Numbered from the stretch's first letter, positions 1 to 8,766 are shown. The stretch: DNA of 64,000 nucleotides from Streptomyces fragilis (GCF_003112515.1 NZ_BEVZ01000002.1:1116001-1180000), one strand, 5' to 3'. The notes: generated from the letters alone by a model not told the origin. Translations and numbers: made by a program.

Positions 1-591
1 GACGACGGCCTCGAGGAGGCCGGAACGGATGCGGCGCTGGGCGGCACGGCCGACGACCCGGGGCCGTCGGAGGCGGAGGACCTGACGGGCGACGTGCCGG
101 AGGGCGACGCGGCGGCCGACGTGCCGGGCGACCCGGCACTCGGCTCCACCACCGGGATCGAGGTCGAGCCGGTCGAACCCGAGCTGCTGCACGAGCCCGG
201 CGGTGGCCCCGGCGGTCCCGGTGGCGGCGCGGGCGGGGGACCCGGCGGCGGTTCCGGAGGGCCCGGCCGTCCCGGCGGCTCCGGCGGCTCCGGCGGCGGT
301 ACCGGCGGTTCCGGCGGTCCGGGCGGCACCGGCGGCGGCCGGGGTGAGGACCCCGGGCACCGCCCGGGCCCCGGCGGACAGGGCGGCAAGGAGGGTCACG
401 GCGGCAAGGAGGGCCACGGCCGCACCGCCCCGCCGGTGCACCGGGGCGTGGAGGCCGGCGCGGGCGGCGCCTTCACCGACTCGGTGCCGCTGCAGGTGGC
501 CGGCGGCCTGCTGATCGCCGGAGCCGCGGTCGCCGCCGGGCACCGCGTCCGGCAGCGTCTCGCCCCCTCCCGCGGCGGCCGCATGCGCTGA
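1..591 (+). CDS. C-terminal part of a Gly/Pro-rich membrane-anchored protein (5' end outside window)
   Basis: The frame is open from the first base, so the gene starts upstream and only its last 196 residues are visible. They contain an acidic stretch (about residues 1-60), a long low-complexity linker of Gly, Pro and Ser (about 65-125), two copies of a GGKEGHG motif, then a hydrophobic segment (VAGGLLIAGAAVAAG) followed by a short Arg-rich tail ending at base 591. That layout fits a surface protein anchored by one C-terminal membrane helix with a basic cytoplasmic tail. No LPXTG-type sorting motif is visible. The function cannot be given because the N-terminal domains are missing. Confidence 0.7.
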   Translation, partial: DDGLEEAGTDAALGGTADDPGPSEAEDLTGDVPEGDAAADVPGDPALGSTTGIEVEPVEPELLHEPGGGPGGPGGGAGGGPGGGSGGPGRPGGSGGSGGGTGGSGGPGGTGGGRGEDPGHRPGPGGQGGKEGHGGKEGHGRTAPPVHRGVEAGAGGAFTDSVPLQVAGGLLIAGAAVAAGHRVRQRLAPSRGGRMR

Positions 592-705
592 TCGCCGCGC
601 GGCGGGTCATGTCCCGCCCGTCACGGGGTACTCGGGGCCATCGGACACGGCATCCGGTGCGGAAGGACCGCGACGGTTGATGCCGGTGACCGCGCGGAGG
701 TGCGG

Positions 706-1974
706 ATGGCGCGGACGGAACGCGGCGGGGCGGCACCGGCCGTCGGACACGGCCCGGTGCGGTTCGGGCCGCGCATGCCGGACGACGGCCTGCCGGTGCT
801 CCCGGAACTCGCCGCGGTGCTGACCGCCGCCGCCCGGCGGGCCGAGGACGAACCGCCCGGCGGTGGTCCCACCCTGCTCGAGGCGGCGGCCGGCTACTGG
901 ACCCGGCGCGGACTGCCGACCGGGCCCGACCGCGTCGCGGCGGCCCCCGGCGCGCCCGCGCTGCTGCTCGCGCTGACCGCCACGCTCGGCGGCGACGTCC
1001 TGGTGCCGCGCCCGTGCGCCGCCTGGTGGGCGCCCTACGCGCGGCTGCTCGGCCGCCCCGTCTTCCACGTCCCCACGCCGCCCGAGTCCGGCGGCGTGCC
1101 CGACGCCTACGCCCTGCTGGAAACCGTGCGGCGGGTGCGCCAGGAGGGCGGCGACCCGCGCCAGCTGGTGCTCTCGCCCGCCGACGAGCCGACCGGCGTG
1201 GTCGCCGCCCCCGACTTCCTGCACGAGACCGTCGAGGCCGCCGAGGCCGAGGGGCTCTTCGTGATCAGCGACGAGACCTGGCGCGACACGGTCCACGATC
1301 CGCACGGCACCGTCCTGCTCAGCCCGGCCGAGATGCTGCCGGGCCGGGTCGCGGTCGTCTCCGACCTGCGCGGCGGGCTCCTCCCGGCCGGCTGGCCGGC
1401 CGCGATCGCCCGCTTCCCGACCGGCCCGGGCGACGGCGGCGCGCTGCGCGCCCGGGTGCTCGACGTGCTCACCGCGCTGGGCGCGCAGATCCCCAGGCCC
1501 CTCGCGGTCGCCGCCGCCTACGCGCTGAGCGAGCCGGAGGAGGTCACCGCCCGCCGCGCCGCCTCGGTCCGCCTGCACGCCCGGCTGGCCACCGCGGTCC
1601 ACGAACTGATCGTCTCCGTCGGCGGGCTGACCCTGCCGCCGCAGGCCGGGCGGTGCGTCTACGCGGACCTGTCGCCGCTGGCCGACGCCCTCGCCACCCA
1701 CGGCGTGGGCGACGCGCAGGAGCTGGAGGAACGGCTCGACGCGCACTACGGCGTCCCGGCGAGCGGCGGGCACCGCTTCGGCGACGACCTGGCCGCCCCC
1801 CGGGTGCGCCTGTCCACCGGTGACCTGCTCGGCGGCGACGCCGCCGAACGCGCCGCCTGCCTGACCGCCCCCGACCCGCTGGAACTGCACCGCGTGCGGG
1901 GGGCGCTGACCCGGTGGAGGACGGCCTTCGACGGCCTCGGCACACCGGCCGAGCGAGGGGAGAGCCCGCGATGA
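706..1974 (+). CDS. Aminotransferase-fold (PLP fold type I-like) protein without any lysine
   Basis: The 422-residue protein follows class I/II aminotransferases: an N-terminal arm, a cofactor-binding region, the beta-strand motif LFVISDETWRD where the Asp normally contacts the pyridine nitrogen, and a small C-terminal domain. Where the Schiff-base lysine should follow, it reads VVSDLRGGLLPAGW, and I find no lysine anywhere in the protein. It therefore cannot form the usual internal aldimine. Start: ATG 706 has GGAGG five bases upstream; GTG 700 is the alternative. The stop overlaps the start of the MBL-fold gene (ATGA), which indicates translational coupling. It may be a non-catalytic scaffold, regulator or ligand-binding protein. 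Confidence 0.75.
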   Translation: MARTERGGAAPAVGHGPVRFGPRMPDDGLPVLPELAAVLTAAARRAEDEPPGGGPTLLEAAAGYWTRRGLPTGPDRVAAAPGAPALLLALTATLGGDVLVPRPCAAWWAPYARLLGRPVFHVPTPPESGGVPDAYALLETVRRVRQEGGDPRQLVLSPADEPTGVVAAPDFLHETVEAAEAEGLFVISDETWRDTVHDPHGTVLLSPAEMLPGRVAVVSDLRGGLLPAGWPAAIARFPTGPGDGGALRARVLDVLTALGAQIPRPLAVAAAYALSEPEEVTARRAASVRLHARLATAVHELIVSVGGLTLPPQAGRCVYADLSPLADALATHGVGDAQELEERLDAHYGVPASGGHRFGDDLAAPRVRLSTGDLLGGDAAERAACLTAPDPLELHRVRGALTRWRTAFDGLGTPAERGESPR

Positions 1975-3146
1975 CCCAACCGCGCCACCGGTCGCAGCAG
2001 TTGACCGGACCCGACCACCGTCTCGACCCGGACCACCGGGACGACGCCGGTCGCCGGCCCGGGGAGGTCCCCGGAGCAGGGGGAGGACAGGAGGGGAGCC
2101 CGGGGCGGCTGCGCACCGCCGCGCCGCCCCGGACCCGCACGCCGTCGCCCGGCGGCCTCACCGCCCCCGGCCAGGGCCGGCGCTGGCCCAGGTCGTTCGA
2201 GGACCGGCTGACCGCCCCGCTGCCCGGGCTGCGCTCCTTCGCGCGGTTCGCCCGCGAGGGCGCGGTACGGCCCAAGCGCGAAGGGCTGGCGGACATCCCC
2301 CGCATTCCCTGCCGCCCCGAGCCGCTGCCCCGGGTCGACGGGCGTCAGGTCGCCGTCAGCTGGGCGGGACACGCCAGTTGGGTGATCCGCATCGGCGGGC
2401 TGACCGTGCTCGCCGACCCGGTGTGGTCCCGCCGGATCCTGGGCACGCCCGCCCGGGTCACGCCGGTCGGCGTGCCCTGGGACGCGCTGCCCCCGGTGGA
2501 CGCCGTGGTGATCAGCCACAACCACTACGACCACCTCGACCTGCCGACCCTGCGCCGGCTGCCGTCCGACACGCCGATGCTGGTGCCCGGCGGGCTGGGA
2601 CGGTGGTTCACCCGCAAGGGCTTCCGGCAGGTGGTGGAGCTCGACTGGTGGGAGTCGGCCCGACTGGGCGGCGTGCGGCTGGACTTCGTGCCGTCGCACC
2701 ACTGGTCCAAGCGCACCCTCACCGACACCTGCCGCTCCCTGTGGGGCGGCTGGATGCTCACCGCCCCCGGCGCCGGCAGCGGCCCGGGCGACGGCGAGGG
2801 GGAGCGACGGCGCGTGTACTTCGCCGGCGACACCGGCTACGGACACTGGTTCCGGCGGATCGGCGAGCGCTACCCCGGCATCGACCTGGCGCTGATGCCC
2901 ATCGGCGCGTACGAGCCGCGGTGGTGGCTGCGCGACGTGCACTGCGACCCGGAGGAGGCGGTGCAGGCGACCCTCGACCTGGGCGCCCGGCGGATGGCCC
3001 CGATGCACTGGGGCACCTTCCTGCTCTCCTCCGAACCGGTCATGGAACCCCTGCACCGGGTCCGCGACGCCTGGGCCGCGGCCGGCCGTCCCCGCGAGGA
3101 CCTGTGGGACCTGCCGATCGGCGGATCGCGGGTGCTCGGCGACTGA
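1971..3146 (+). CDS. MBL-fold metallohydrolase (NAPE-PLD/RomA/UlaG-like)
   Basis: This 391-residue protein has the metallo-beta-lactamase metal ligands in order: SHNHYDHLD near residue 180 (HxHxDH), FAGDTGYG near 285 (the Asp ligand) and PMHWGTF near 345 (a late His). The central GHASWVIRIGGLTVLADPVW and VPSHHWSKR blocks resemble the group that includes N-acyl-phosphatidylethanolamine phospholipase D and RomA-like proteins. The substrate is unknown. The first 80 residues or so are Pro/Arg-rich and may be a poorly conserved extension. ATG 1971 overlaps the stop of the lysine-free aminotransferase-like gene, so the two proteins are probably made together. Confidence 0.85.
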   Translation: MTQPRHRSQQLTGPDHRLDPDHRDDAGRRPGEVPGAGGGQEGSPGRLRTAAPPRTRTPSPGGLTAPGQGRRWPRSFEDRLTAPLPGLRSFARFAREGAVRPKREGLADIPRIPCRPEPLPRVDGRQVAVSWAGHASWVIRIGGLTVLADPVWSRRILGTPARVTPVGVPWDALPPVDAVVISHNHYDHLDLPTLRRLPSDTPMLVPGGLGRWFTRKGFRQVVELDWWESARLGGVRLDFVPSHHWSKRTLTDTCRSLWGGWMLTAPGAGSGPGDGEGERRRVYFAGDTGYGHWFRRIGERYPGIDLALMPIGAYEPRWWLRDVHCDPEEAVQATLDLGARRMAPMHWGTFLLSSEPVMEPLHRVRDAWAAAGRPREDLWDLPIGGSRVLGD

Positions 3147-3190
3147 CCGCCCGCGACCACGCCGCACGGAGGGGGCCCGTGACGGCCCCC

Positions 3191-3772
3191 TCAGCGGTCC
3201 CGGTAGTGGCTCCAGGCGGCCGGCGCCGCGCTGATCGTCAGGGTGAGGAGCACCGCCGCGACCACGCCCTTCCACGGCTCGTCGAAGAGCGATCCGCCGA
3301 GCACGCCGATGACCTGGTAGGTCGCCGCCCAGACCACACAGGCCGGCGCGTTGCCGCGGACGAAACGGCGCAGCGGCCAGTGAGCCACCAGGCAGGCCAG
3401 TATCACCGGCAGCCGCCCCCCGGGTATCAGCCGGGACAGCACCAGCACCGCCACCGCGTGACGGCGCAGCCGGTCCTGCGCCTGCTCCATCCGCTCCTGC
3501 GGGGCGCGGTCTCGGATCCTCTCCAGCCAGCGGGTGCCGCCACGGGAGTCCATGCCGCGCTGCCCCAGCGAGTACAGCGCCACGTCCCCCAGGAACGCGG
3601 CGGTCGAGGCCACCAGCAACTCCACCCCGAGGGTCACCCCGGGCGCCCCGTGGTGGAAGGCCACCACCGCGCCCGAGCTGACCAGCGCTCCCGTCGGGAT
3701 CACCGGGACCAGGGCGCCGGCCAGCACCAGGAGGAACAGCATCGGGTAACCGACCGCGCCGTCCGGCGTCAT
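3191..3772 (-). CDS. DedA-family (SNARE-associated) membrane protein
   Basis: The 193-residue protein has several hydrophobic segments: FLLVLAGALVPVIPTGAL near the N terminus, a second around residues 45-60, one carrying SRLIPGGRLPVILACLVA around 115, and a C-terminal pair. The motif SRLIPGGR resembles the DedA/VTT signature [F/Y]xRxxPxxR. Members are inner-membrane proteins linked to lipid flipping and proton-dependent homeostasis. Its start overlaps the stop of the MBL-fold gene on the same strand (ATGA), so the two form a coupled pair. At 193 residues it is near the lower end of the family's usual length. Confidence 0.78.
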   Translation of the reverse strand: MTPDGAVGYPMLFLLVLAGALVPVIPTGALVSSGAVVAFHHGAPGVTLGVELLVASTAAFLGDVALYSLGQRGMDSRGGTRWLERIRDRAPQERMEQAQDRLRRHAVAVLVLSRLIPGGRLPVILACLVAHWPLRRFVRGNAPACVVWAATYQVIGVLGGSLFDEPWKGVVAAVLLTLTISAAPAAWSHYRDR

Positions 3773-4551
3773 CCGGCGTCCCCGAACCGCGCCGACTCGC
3801 CGTGCCCCAGCAGGCGCACGTCGACCTCCGGAGCACTGCGCGCCGCGAGGCGGGCGAACTCGTCGCCCGGCGCGTGGAACTCGTACGGCCGCACGGCGTC
3901 CATGCCCACCGGCCAGAACGTCCCGTAGTGCACCGGCACCGCGCAGCCCGGACCCAGCCTCCGCAGCACCTCGGCCGCCCGGGCGGCGTTGAGGTGACCC
4001 TCGCCGAGGAACGGACCCCAGCCGCCGACCGGCAGCAGCGCCAGGTCGACCGGACCCACCTCCTCGGCCATGGTCTCGAACAGCCCGGTGTCCCCGGCGA
4101 AGTAGGTGCGCTGCTCGCCCTCGACGACGAAACCCAGCGCGGGGGAGCGCTGCGGACCGACCGGCAGCCGCCGCCCGTCGTGCAGCGCGGTCACCGCCCT
4201 CACGGTCAGGCCGGCGATCCGCACCCGGTCGCCCGGCGCCACCTCCCGGACGTCCAGCTCGCGCGACCTGGCCAGCCGGCCCAGCGCCGGCACCGCCCGC
4301 CCCGTCCCGTGCGGCACCAGCAGCACGGTGCCCGGGTCCAGCCGGGCCAGCGACGGAAGGTGCAGATGGTCGGCGTGCAGGTGCGAGACGAGCGCCACCC
4401 GCGCACGCCAGGCGTCCGGCGGCGGCGGGGCGCCCCGCCGGCGGCGCAGGTGCGCCAGACGGCGCGTGAACAGAGGGTCGGTCAGGACGCGCACACCGGA
4501 GTCCCGCAGCGTGCAGGTGGCGTGACCCCACCAGGTGATCTCCGCGGGCAC
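3769..4551 (-). CDS. MBL-fold metallohydrolase
   Basis: This 260-residue hydrolase has WWGHATCTL at the start, SHLHADHLHL at about residue 53, FAGDTGLFE near 149 and PVHYGTFWP near 206, which together supply a complete set of MBL metal ligands. It belongs to the same broad class as the MBL gene at 1971-3146 but is shorter and lacks the N-terminal extension. GTG at 4551 is preferred because the upstream AAAGGAGG lies eight bases before it. The downstream DedA-type gene overlaps it by four bases. The substrate is not evident; lipid-like or phosphoester substrates are typical of relatives. Confidence 0.83.
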   Translation of the reverse strand: MPAEITWWGHATCTLRDSGVRVLTDPLFTRRLAHLRRRRGAPPPPDAWRARVALVSHLHADHLHLPSLARLDPGTVLLVPHGTGRAVPALGRLARSRELDVREVAPGDRVRIAGLTVRAVTALHDGRRLPVGPQRSPALGFVVEGEQRTYFAGDTGLFETMAEEVGPVDLALLPVGGWGPFLGEGHLNAARAAEVLRRLGPGCAVPVHYGTFWPVGMDAVRPYEFHAPGDEFARLAARSAPEVDVRLLGHGESARFGDAG

Positions 4552-4710
4552 CTCGATGCCCTCCTTTCCACGACTTGCCGACGAGCCTACGGGTAACGGC
4601 ACGGTGGGCGAGGACAGGCCTCCGGGCTGCCCGTACCTGCCGTCTGCCCGGTATGACAGGGTTGAACGGTCCGCCCGCCGGACGGGTGGATCACAGGTCG
4701 AGAACGCGAG

Positions 4711-6789
4711 GTGCGAGTGAAGGACCGCTGGCGGCGGGGCGCGGGACAACTGGGGCGGAGCGTCGCCGTGTGGGTGGTGTCCACGCTCACCATGCTCGTC
4801 CTGGCCGGGCTGCTGCCCGACTTCCGCCTGGAGGCGCCCGACGGCGCCAGCGCGACCCGGCTCGGTGTGACCGCTGCGCTCGGCGCCGGCGTCTTCGGCC
4901 TGCTGTCCGCGCTGGTCTGGCCGCTGCTGGTGCGGTTGCTGCTCCTGGTGCCCGCACTGGTGCTGGCGCTGCTGGTGTTCTTCCTCAACGGCGCTCTGCT
5001 GCTGGTCGCGCTGTGGGTCAACCCCGTCCAGCGCGGGGAGGCCGGGCCGGAGACCGCGGTGGTGGTCGCCGCGGTGATGTCCGCGGTGGCCTCGGCCACC
5101 GGCGGCGCCCTCGCCGTCCGCGACGACGACGCCTACCGCCGCCGCCTCTACCGGCTGTCCGACCGCCGCAACCGACGCGAGGCGCGCGCCGCGATCGAGG
5201 GTCCGGTCACCCCCGGCATCGTCTTCGTCCAGCTGGACGGCGTCGGCCACGACGTGCTGACGGACGCCGTCGAGCGGGGACTGATGCCCACCGTGGCCCG
5301 CCGGCTCGGCAAGGACGCCGCGGCGCACGCGCCCACCCACCGGATCATGCCCTGGCGCACCGACTGGTCCAGCCAGACCGGCGCCAGCCAGCTCGGCATC
5401 CTGCACGGTTCCAACGCCGACGTGCCCGCCTTCCGCTGGTACGACAAGCAGCGCCGTGAGGTGATGGTCTGCAACCGTCCCTCCAGCGCCGTGGTGCTGG
5501 AGCAGCGGGCCGTCAAGCACGCCGGCCACCCCGGTCTGCTGGCCGTCGACGGCGCCAGCCGGGGCAACCTGTTCAGTGGCGGGGCCGGCGAACAGGCCCT
5601 GGTGCTGTCCATCGCGGCGCGCCGCCGCGGCAAGGGATTCCGTTCCCGCTCCGGCTACTTCGCCTACTTCTCCGACCCCGCCAACGCGGTCCGCACCGTC
5701 CTGTCCTTCGTCGCCGAGGTGTTCCGGGAGATGGGGCAGTCACTGCGCGCCCGCGCCGAGCGCCGGCGGCCGCGGGTGGGCCGCGGAGGGCTGTACCCGC
5801 TGCTGCGCGCCTTCGCGACGGTCGTCCAGCGCGACGTGGTGGTCTACGCGGTCGCCGGGGACATGCTCACCGGCCGCGGCGCCGTCTACGCCGACCTGGT
5901 CGCCTACGACGAGGTGGCCCACCACTCCGGGCCCCGCAGCCGGGACGCCGCCCAGGTGCTGCGCCGGCTGGACCGGACCCTGGCGCTGCTGGAGAAGGTC
6001 GCCGAACACGCGCCCAGGCCCTACCGGTTCGTGGTCCTCTCCGATCACGGGCAGAGCCCCGGCGAGACCTTCCGCTCCCGCTACGGCCTGTCGCTGGGCG
6101 ACATGGTGCGGGCCGGCTGCGGACTGCCCGTGCCGCGCCGGGCGCGCCGCACCCGCAGCGGCGCCGAGGCCCGGGCCGCGGTGCTGGCCGCGCTGCACCG
6201 GCCGGTCGAGGAGCGCGCCGGGGAGCACCTGCTGCCGGCGCCGGCAGCCGAGCCCGTCGTGCTGGCCTCGGGCAACCTGGGCCTGGTGTCCTTCCCCGAC
6301 GTGGGGCACCGGATGAGCCGCGAGGAGATCGACGCCCGGCACCCCGCGCTGCTGTCCACCCTGGCCAACCACCCCGGGATCGGTTTCCTGCTGGTCCGCA
6401 GCGAGCGGCACGGCGCCCTGGTGATGGCCGCGCACGGGGTCGAGGTCCCGCTGGAGGAGCTCAGCGACGACGAGCCCGGCCCGCTCGCGTGCTACGGCCC
6501 CGGGGCGGTGGCCGCCGTGCGGCGCACCGACGGCTTTCCCCACGCGGCCGACATCATGATCAACTCCATGTACGACCCGGGCACCGGCGAGATCCACGCC
6601 TTCGAGGAACAGATCGGCTCGCACGGCGGGCTGGGCGGTGAGCAGAGCCGGGCCTTCCTGATGGCGCCGATGACGCTGCCCGCCCCGCAGGAGGAGCTGG
6701 TGGGCGCCGAGGCCGTCCACCGGGTGCTGCGGCGGTGGCTGGAGGGTTCGCGGGACGAGACCTTCGGGCGCGCCGCGAGGAATGTGTGA
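4711..6789 (+). CDS. Membrane protein with holin-like N-terminus and alkaline-phosphatase-superfamily phosphodiesterase domain
   Basis: The 692-residue protein begins with four hydrophobic segments (residues 15-140: VAVWVVSTLTMLVLAGLL and following), in the arrangement of phage_holin_4_2/YvlD-type small membrane proteins. A large domain starting FVQLDGVGHDVL (about residue 172) follows. That FxQLDGxG, the NADVPAFRWYDKQ region and VVLSDHGQSPGETF (about 450) match the metal-binding layout of type I phosphodiesterases and alkaline phosphatase-like enzymes; HGGLGGEQ near residue 640 could give the last metal ligand. The enzyme domain may face the cell exterior. The start is GTG 4711. Its substrate is unknown. 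Confidence 0.78.
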   Translation: MRVKDRWRRGAGQLGRSVAVWVVSTLTMLVLAGLLPDFRLEAPDGASATRLGVTAALGAGVFGLLSALVWPLLVRLLLLVPALVLALLVFFLNGALLLVALWVNPVQRGEAGPETAVVVAAVMSAVASATGGALAVRDDDAYRRRLYRLSDRRNRREARAAIEGPVTPGIVFVQLDGVGHDVLTDAVERGLMPTVARRLGKDAAAHAPTHRIMPWRTDWSSQTGASQLGILHGSNADVPAFRWYDKQRREVMVCNRPSSAVVLEQRAVKHAGHPGLLAVDGASRGNLFSGGAGEQALVLSIAARRRGKGFRSRSGYFAYFSDPANAVRTVLSFVAEVFREMGQSLRARAERRRPRVGRGGLYPLLRAFATVVQRDVVVYAVAGDMLTGRGAVYADLVAYDEVAHHSGPRSRDAAQVLRRLDRTLALLEKVAEHAPRPYRFVVLSDHGQSPGETFRSRYGLSLGDMVRAGCGLPVPRRARRTRSGAEARAAVLAALHRPVEERAGEHLLPAPAAEPVVLASGNLGLVSFPDVGHRMSREEIDARHPALLSTLANHPGIGFLLVRSERHGALVMAAHGVEVPLEELSDDEPGPLACYGPGAVAAVRRTDGFPHAADIMINSMYDPGTGEIHAFEEQIGSHGGLGGEQSRAFLMAPMTLPAPQEELVGAEAVHRVLRRWLEGSRDETFGRAARNV

Positions 6790-6879
6790 TGGCATGGGGG
6801 TAGCCGATGGAGGTGATCCGGGACGCCGTCCCGGAAGCCGCATCGGCGTCAGAAGTGTTTCCGTAGGAAGGAATCAAAC

Positions 6880-7305
6880 GTGGCCACCACGCGATCCGCC
6901 CACACCGTCTGGGAGGGCAACCTCCTCGAGGGCAACGGCGTCGTCACCTTCGACTCGTCCGGGATCGGCGAGCAGCCGGTCTCCTGGCCGTCGCGGGCCG
7001 AGAAGGCCAACGGAAAGACCAGCCCGGAGGAGCTGATCGCCGCGGCCCACTCGTCGTGCTTCTCGATGGCGCTCTCGCACGCCCTGGCCGGCGCCGGCAC
7101 CCCGCCGTCGCGGCTCACCACGTCCGCGGACGTCACCTTCCAGCCCGGTGAGGGCATCACCGGCATCCACCTGACGGTGGAGGGCGAGGTGCCGGGCATC
7201 GACGAGGACGCGTTCGTCGCCGCCGCCGAGGGCGCCAAGAAGAACTGCCCGGTCAGCCAGGCGCTGACCGGCACCACCATCACCCTGTCGGCGAAGCTCG
7301 CCTGA
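6880..7305 (+). CDS. OsmC-family peroxiredoxin
   Basis: The 141-residue protein has the two redox cysteines of the OsmC/Ohr family: Cys60 in AAAHSSCFSMAL and Cys123 in KKNCPVSQAL. The family reduces organic hydroperoxides with lipoyl or thiol donors in the cytoplasm. The opening TVWEGNLLEGNG and the KTSPEELIAAAHSSC block are closer to OsmC than to Ohr. Start GTG 6880 is preceded by AGGAAGGA. It stands alone, convergent with the XRE/DUF5753 regulator, with a strong GC hairpin between them. Confidence 0.92.
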   Translation: MATTRSAHTVWEGNLLEGNGVVTFDSSGIGEQPVSWPSRAEKANGKTSPEELIAAAHSSCFSMALSHALAGAGTPPSRLTTSADVTFQPGEGITGIHLTVEGEVPGIDEDAFVAAAEGAKKNCPVSQALTGTTITLSAKLA

Positions 7306-7314
7306 CACCCCGTC

Positions 7315-7341
7315 GGCGCGGCGGACCTCCTCCGCCGCGCC
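7315..7341. terminator. GC-rich hairpin between convergent genes
   Basis: Perfect 10-bp arms (GGCGCGGCGG / CCGCCGCGCC) flank a 7-base loop just after the osmC-type stop and before the end of the opposing regulator gene. There is no U tract, as is usual in streptomycetes. It probably ends transcription in both directions. Confidence 0.6.
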
Positions 7342-7356
7342 GCTCGGAGGCGGCGC

Positions 7357-8223
7357 TCACCGGTAGTGCTCCCGGTACTCGCGCAGCAGGGCGCGGGTGC
7401 GTTCGGCGGAGGTGGCGCGGGCCGTCATGTGGTCGAGGGCCTCCAGGTGGGCCGCGACCTCGTTGCGGGAGTCGAGGTAGAGCGCTCCCGTGAGGTACTC
7501 GGTGAAGACCATGTCGGGCAGCTCCGGCTCCGCGAAGCGGAAGAGGGAGAACGGGGCGTAGGCCCCCGGGTGCGGCCCGGCCGCGAACTCGGCGATCTGC
7601 AGGGTGACGTGGGCGTGCCCCATGGCCTCCAGCAGCCGGTCGATCTGCTCGCGCATCACGCGGGCGTCGGCGCTGACCGGGCGGCGCAGCACCGTCTCCT
7701 CCATGATCACCCACAGTTTCGGCGGAGCCTCGCGCTCCAGCAGCCGCTGGCGGGTCATCCGCAGCGCCACGTGCCGCTCCACGGTGGCCTCGGCGTCCAC
7801 CCCGGTCGCACCGGCGCGCAGCACCGCCCGGGCGTAGTCCTCGGTCTGCAGCAGCCCGGGCACGAAGTGGGGCTCGTAGGACCGCAGCATCTTCGCCGCG
7901 CCCTCCAGGCTCACGAACAGCGAGAACCAGTCGGGCAGCACGTCGTGGAACCGCTGCCACCAGCCGGGGCGGTTGGCGTCCTCGGCGAGCGCCACGAACT
8001 CCGCCGCCTCCTGCTCGGGGACCCCGTAGGCGGCAAGCAGCATCTGCACGTAAGGGATCTTCAGCGCGACCTCGGCCGTCTCCATGCGCCGCACCGTCGC
8101 GGGCGCCACGTGCAGGATCCTGGCGGCCTCCTCGCGTTTGAGTCCGGCCGTCTCGCGGAGCTCCTGGAGCCGCTTGCCGAGCACCACCTGACCGACGGTG
8201 GGCGCGGTGCGTCGCTCGCTCAC
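7357..8223 (-). CDS. XRE-family HTH regulator with DUF5753 domain
   Basis: The 288-residue protein has an N-terminal helix-turn-helix (residues 10-65: QVVLGKRLQELRETAGLKREEAARIL and APATVRRMETAEV). The C-terminal part from about residue 95 (EGAAKMLRSYEPHFVPGLLQTEDYARAVL, VMREQIDRLLE) is the DUF5753 pattern found in hundreds of streptomycete regulators, some next to DUF397 genes and linked to development. No DUF397 gene is adjacent here. GTG 8223 is the start, with GGGGAGGA about six bases upstream. DNA target and ligand are unknown. Confidence 0.9.
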   Translation of the reverse strand: MSERRTAPTVGQVVLGKRLQELRETAGLKREEAARILHVAPATVRRMETAEVALKIPYVQMLLAAYGVPEQEAAEFVALAEDANRPGWWQRFHDVLPDWFSLFVSLEGAAKMLRSYEPHFVPGLLQTEDYARAVLRAGATGVDAEATVERHVALRMTRQRLLEREAPPKLWVIMEETVLRRPVSADARVMREQIDRLLEAMGHAHVTLQIAEFAAGPHPGAYAPFSLFRFAEPELPDMVFTEYLTGALYLDSRNEVAAHLEALDHMTARATSAERTRALLREYREHYR

Positions 8224-8430
8224 GCCGTCCTCCCCACACCTTCACACCTTCGCTGCGGGGGGCAGTCTGCCACGCCGCTCCGCGATCTCCCACCGTTGCG
8301 GTCATTTCCCGGTCACGGCTCGTGGACGTGCCGTGGTCGCGGTCCGCGGGTCCGCACCGGGGCGGGGAGCCTGTGGCAGGCTGGCCGGGACGGATCATCC
8401 GGAGTCACGTGTGTGGGAGGAGAACGGTCC

Positions 8431-8736
8431 ATGGCCGTGGAACCGCTGACGGAGCAGGAGATCGAGGACCGGCTGTCCGCGCTGCCGGCCTGGCGGGCGG
8501 TGGACGACCGGCTGGTCCGCTCCTACCGCCTCGCCTCGCACCGGGCGGCCGCCGCGCTGGTCGCGGACGTCGCCCGCACGCAGGACGAGCTGGACCACCA
8601 CTCCGAACTGACCCTCGGCTACGACACGGTGGACGTGTCGGTGAACACGCACAGCGTGGGCGGGCGGATCACCGCCCTGGACGTCGGGCTGGCCGCCCGG
8701 ATCGAGGAGCTGGCCGCCCGCCACGACGCGCACTGA
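8431..8736 (+). CDS. 4a-hydroxytetrahydrobiopterin dehydratase (pterin-4a-carbinolamine dehydratase)
   Basis: The 101-residue protein has the DCoH/PCD fold signature: LPAWRAVDDRLVRSYRL near the start, then the active-site block DELDHHSELTLGYDTVDVSVNTHSVGGRITALD. The family motif [E/D]xxxHHP is represented by DELDHHS. The enzyme dehydrates the 4a-carbinolamine formed by pterin-dependent hydroxylases, recycling the cofactor; bacterial members also occur without a nearby phenylalanine hydroxylase, as here. ATG 8431 follows GGGAGGAG by nine bases. It is transcribed alone, divergent from the XRE/DUF5753 gene. Confidence 0.9.
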   Translation: MAVEPLTEQEIEDRLSALPAWRAVDDRLVRSYRLASHRAAAALVADVARTQDELDHHSELTLGYDTVDVSVNTHSVGGRITALDVGLAARIEELAARHDAH

Positions 8737-8766
8737 CCACCGCGCCCCGCGCCGCGTCGCCCGGCC

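Noticed and set aside
607..1890. Long minus-strand open frame opposite the aminotransferase-like gene
   Set aside because: It is rich in Gly, Ala, Arg and Pro with no motif, mirrors the GC-biased gene on the other strand, and that gene has clear family features.
1746..3836. Minus-strand frame of almost 700 codons
   Set aside because: Low-complexity composition; it overlaps two well-supported genes antisense and no family pattern is seen.
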